Shown here: positions 61,631 to 64,000 of the stretch, piece by piece
Layout: every line of letters starts with the position of its first letter
Position numbering within the stretch: the first letter of the stretch is position 1
Source: Todiramphus chloris collaris
Taxonomy: Eukaryota; Chordata; Aves; Coraciiformes; Alcedinidae
NCBI GenBank assembly: GCA_025345505.1
Contig: JANVCC010000012.1
Location: 12,427,935-12,491,934, forward strand
DNA length: 64,000 nucleotides
Direction: 5' to 3'
Translations under genes and position numbers: made by a program
Notes under the pieces: model-generated
Database searches by the model: none
Seen by the model: only the letters and a program-made list of their open reading frames with translations
What the model was told of the DNA's origin: nothing

Positions 61631-61690
61631 TATGGTTGAGAAAATAGTATGAAATTTACTTATGGTTGAGAAAATAGTGTGAAATTTACT
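61631..61690 (+). repeat. 30-bp tandem duplication
   Basis: Two adjacent 30-bp copies (61631-61660 and 61661-61690) starting TATGGTTGAG and ending GAAATTTACT, with one mismatch (AGTAT against AGTGT). Confidence 0.95.
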
Positions 61691-62599
61691 CCCTGATTTT
61701 TCCTCTTAGCAGAAGTGGTGGTTTATGGTTTTACTTCTTTCTTGTTTGTCTATATAAACCTAATATCTGGAAATACTTGATCATTATAATTTTTTTCATT
61801 TTATTCAAATGTAAGTGGTATAAAACTTTATGCATACTTTTACAGAGGTGCATTTTTGCACTATACAACTGTTAAAATACTTCATCTCTAGGTGCCATGT
61901 CTTTATGTCATCTCATCAGAACCCCACTGTCAGTGTGATGGGATACATCTCTTCATATTCTGCTGACTGGGACATCTATGATCTGATAACCTTTGTCATG
62001 AAAGATTTATCCTTTTTTTTTCAGGGAAATTACACAGAAACAGCTGTCTCAGTAGCAAGATGTTTTCAAAGTATGGGTTAAATGAAATTAGCTTTCCTTA
62101 GACTATAGGCAACATTCTTAGGTTTACCATACATCCAACCTGCCAGTGCATTCTTAAATTCAGCAGAGAATGACAGGTAGTTATACCATTTCCTTTTGAA
62201 AAAGGAAATAATTATTTGCTTCTCTCTGAACAGGATGTTCCCTTACCTGATGAGATTAGGTAAAGAAATTGGTCTTATTTTGTGGGTTTAGAGACTGGAT
62301 TAATTGTTGGTAATATATCTCCATACAGACAGGAAACACTACCAAGATCTTTCTTTATAACCTTCAGGCTCTGCTCATTCCAGGGTAGACATGGAAATGA
62401 ATTTTCACCCTCTTGTCTTCAAACACAGTCACAACCATACACATTCCTATGCTATAGGTAGGCAGCCTTTTGAGGCAGATTGACCTAATTCTGTTCTGCA
62501 TCTTCCTTATGGTCATGAGTTCATCAGCTCAGATAGGCATCTGTGTATTATGTTCACCTCTCGTAAGAGAAGAAATGTAGTGTAAAATGTTCAAAGGCC

Positions 62600-62618
62600 T
62601 TTTTTTTTTTTTTTTTTT
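62600..62618. repeat. poly-T tract (T19)
   Basis: Uninterrupted T run. Confidence 0.8.
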
Positions 62619-63953
62619 ATTTAGTGAAAATATTGATTGACTACTGAGAGATCTCAGGTAGTCATCACATCCATATACTGGCTATATCTCCATACTGAAT
62701 TGAGGTAAAGTTTGTATTTTTAAGTAGCCATTTCTTTATATGAATTATTGACATCCTATCTTATATTTAGTCATGCTTCAGGGTATCATTTTCATCTCTT
62801 TTTGCTTTCTCTACTGTTCTCTTTTTCTTACATTGCTCTATCTAGTTAGTCCTTTTTTTCTGGCCTTCATTTAGTAATTTTTTGGATACACTTCTATTTT
62901 ATTTGTGTTGTACTCTGAAAAACTTTAAAAAACTTGTGTCTGTGCATTTTCTCCTTTTCTACTGTTGTTTCTTGTTTGCAATTATTTAGATGGTGACACA
63001 AAAACATTACATTAATGTCTGCACAGTAGTATGCTAATTTATTATGCTAATCTAAAATTTGTGGAGCCATGTGTCTGGATTATTTTTCTAGAAACACAGA
63101 ATTTATAGGAGGTGCTGGTTAGGAGGTTAGTCTTTTCTCTCCTAACAGCATGATAGCACGATATAGGAATCTCAAGGCAAAACATCTTACCAGTACCATG
63201 AACTACTGTACATTTGTTATTAACTAGAAAATGCCAGAATTCAATTCATGATCCTTAGAGAATGAAAAGACCTAGTAGAAGTCCAGATGGAGTGTGCATA
63301 CTGCCTTCATGGAAACACTGCTGCTGGTTCATGCAGATAATCAGCAAGGTTTCTGAACAGGCTTTTGAAAATCTAACATTGCATATTAGGCCTTCTTTTC
63401 CCATTTTAGTGTCCCTACATATAAAACATAGCCCTACAGGTATTTTTGTAAAAGCATCTCTGTTTGGCAAAAAAAAAAAAGGGGTTAAGCCATTTAGACC
63501 ACACTTCTGCTTTTATTTGTTCTCTTGTTACTCCTACCTTTCTGCTTCTCCAGACAAATTTTGCTGTTGTTGTTCATTGTCTTGTCATTACTTCCTCTCT
63601 TTGTCTCCCCATTAAAAATTAAATTTATTTTCTTGCCAGTCATTACACAGAATATTGGAAGAATGAAATTTTACCATGATATATAAATGAAAATATCACA
63701 AGATCTGTTTCTCTTATGGGTCTACATTCGGCTCTGTTCTTTTTCCTGAGTAAGCCAGAAAAGTCGACCTGGATGAAAGAAAGGGTAATAAAGAAATGAG
63801 AACTTTGAGAAAAAAAGCCCTGTCATCTTTATAAAGAACTTGCCTAGTTCTGGAGATAAATACCTTTATTGTGCAAAATGTTAAATCTGTTCCCATGAAA
63901 AATAATTAAGTTACTAAATTAAACTTATTGTCATTAAGTTTTGCATTAAAATA

Positions 63954-64000
63954 TCCTTCCTTCCTTCCTTCCTTCCTTCCTTCCTTCCTTCCTTCCTTCC
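63954..64000. repeat. CCTT microsatellite, running off the window
   Basis: At least eleven uninterrupted TTCC units continue to the last base, so the full length is unknown. Confidence 0.95.

Larger units (their letters stand above)
59219..63953. other. AT-rich non-coding stretch
   Basis: No gene supported. Contains A22 at 60480-60501, a 30-bp tandem duplication at 61631-61690, and T19 at 62600-62618. Open frames are short and featureless. Confidence 0.55.

Noticed and set aside
1-64000. CRISPR arrays, operons or bacterial defence systems
   Set aside because: The sequence is vertebrate in character; no short direct repeats with regular spacers or gene-dense organisation exist.

Overview
The window looks like intergenic or deep-intronic DNA from a vertebrate, most likely a bird. 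It is AT-rich. The only coding similarity I can recognise comes from transposable elements: at least nine fragments of CR1-type (chicken repeat 1) LINEs, one decayed endogenous retrovirus pol region of ERVL type, and three LTR-like blocks. The avian call rests on CR1 being the dominant repeat, on the short 3' tail motifs of those copies, and on one solo LTR that resembles an avian ERVL-type LTR. I found no supportable host exon, tRNA, rRNA or other functional RNA gene. Most of the longer open frames are chance frames or lie inside repeats.

Layout: 1-2657 is AT-rich with no gene. A solo LTR lies at 2663-3364 with a perfect 5-bp target duplication. From 3370 to 17802 there is AT-rich DNA with microsatellites only. 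From 17.8 to 26.7 kb is a repeat cluster: CR1-A (minus), CR1-B (plus, with an endonuclease relic), CR1-C (minus, GGATA tail), then a tandem array of about nine 178-202 bp units carrying TTAGGG telomere-like motifs (about 24720-26520), which ends directly against the 3' stub CR1-D (plus). From 30.3 to 32.4 kb is CR1-E (minus). A second LTR-like block lies at about 33.3-33.9 kb.

From 33.9 to 41.5 kb is AT-rich DNA with a tiny CR1 scrap near 40.2 kb. CR1-F (plus) spans 41.56-42.99 kb. The ERVL-like protease, reverse transcriptase, RNase H and integrase relic spans about 47.36-50.43 kb, without recognisable LTRs, gag or env. From 51.5 to 55.07 kb is a second CR1 cluster (G minus, H plus, I plus, and a short inverted piece J). 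A third LTR with a perfect 5-bp target duplication lies at 58684-59213. The window ends in a CCTT microsatellite that runs off the edge.

Nothing here works as a gene system. All retroelement frames carry stops or frameshifts, and several have substituted catalytic residues. The least ordinary feature is the telomere-motif satellite array.
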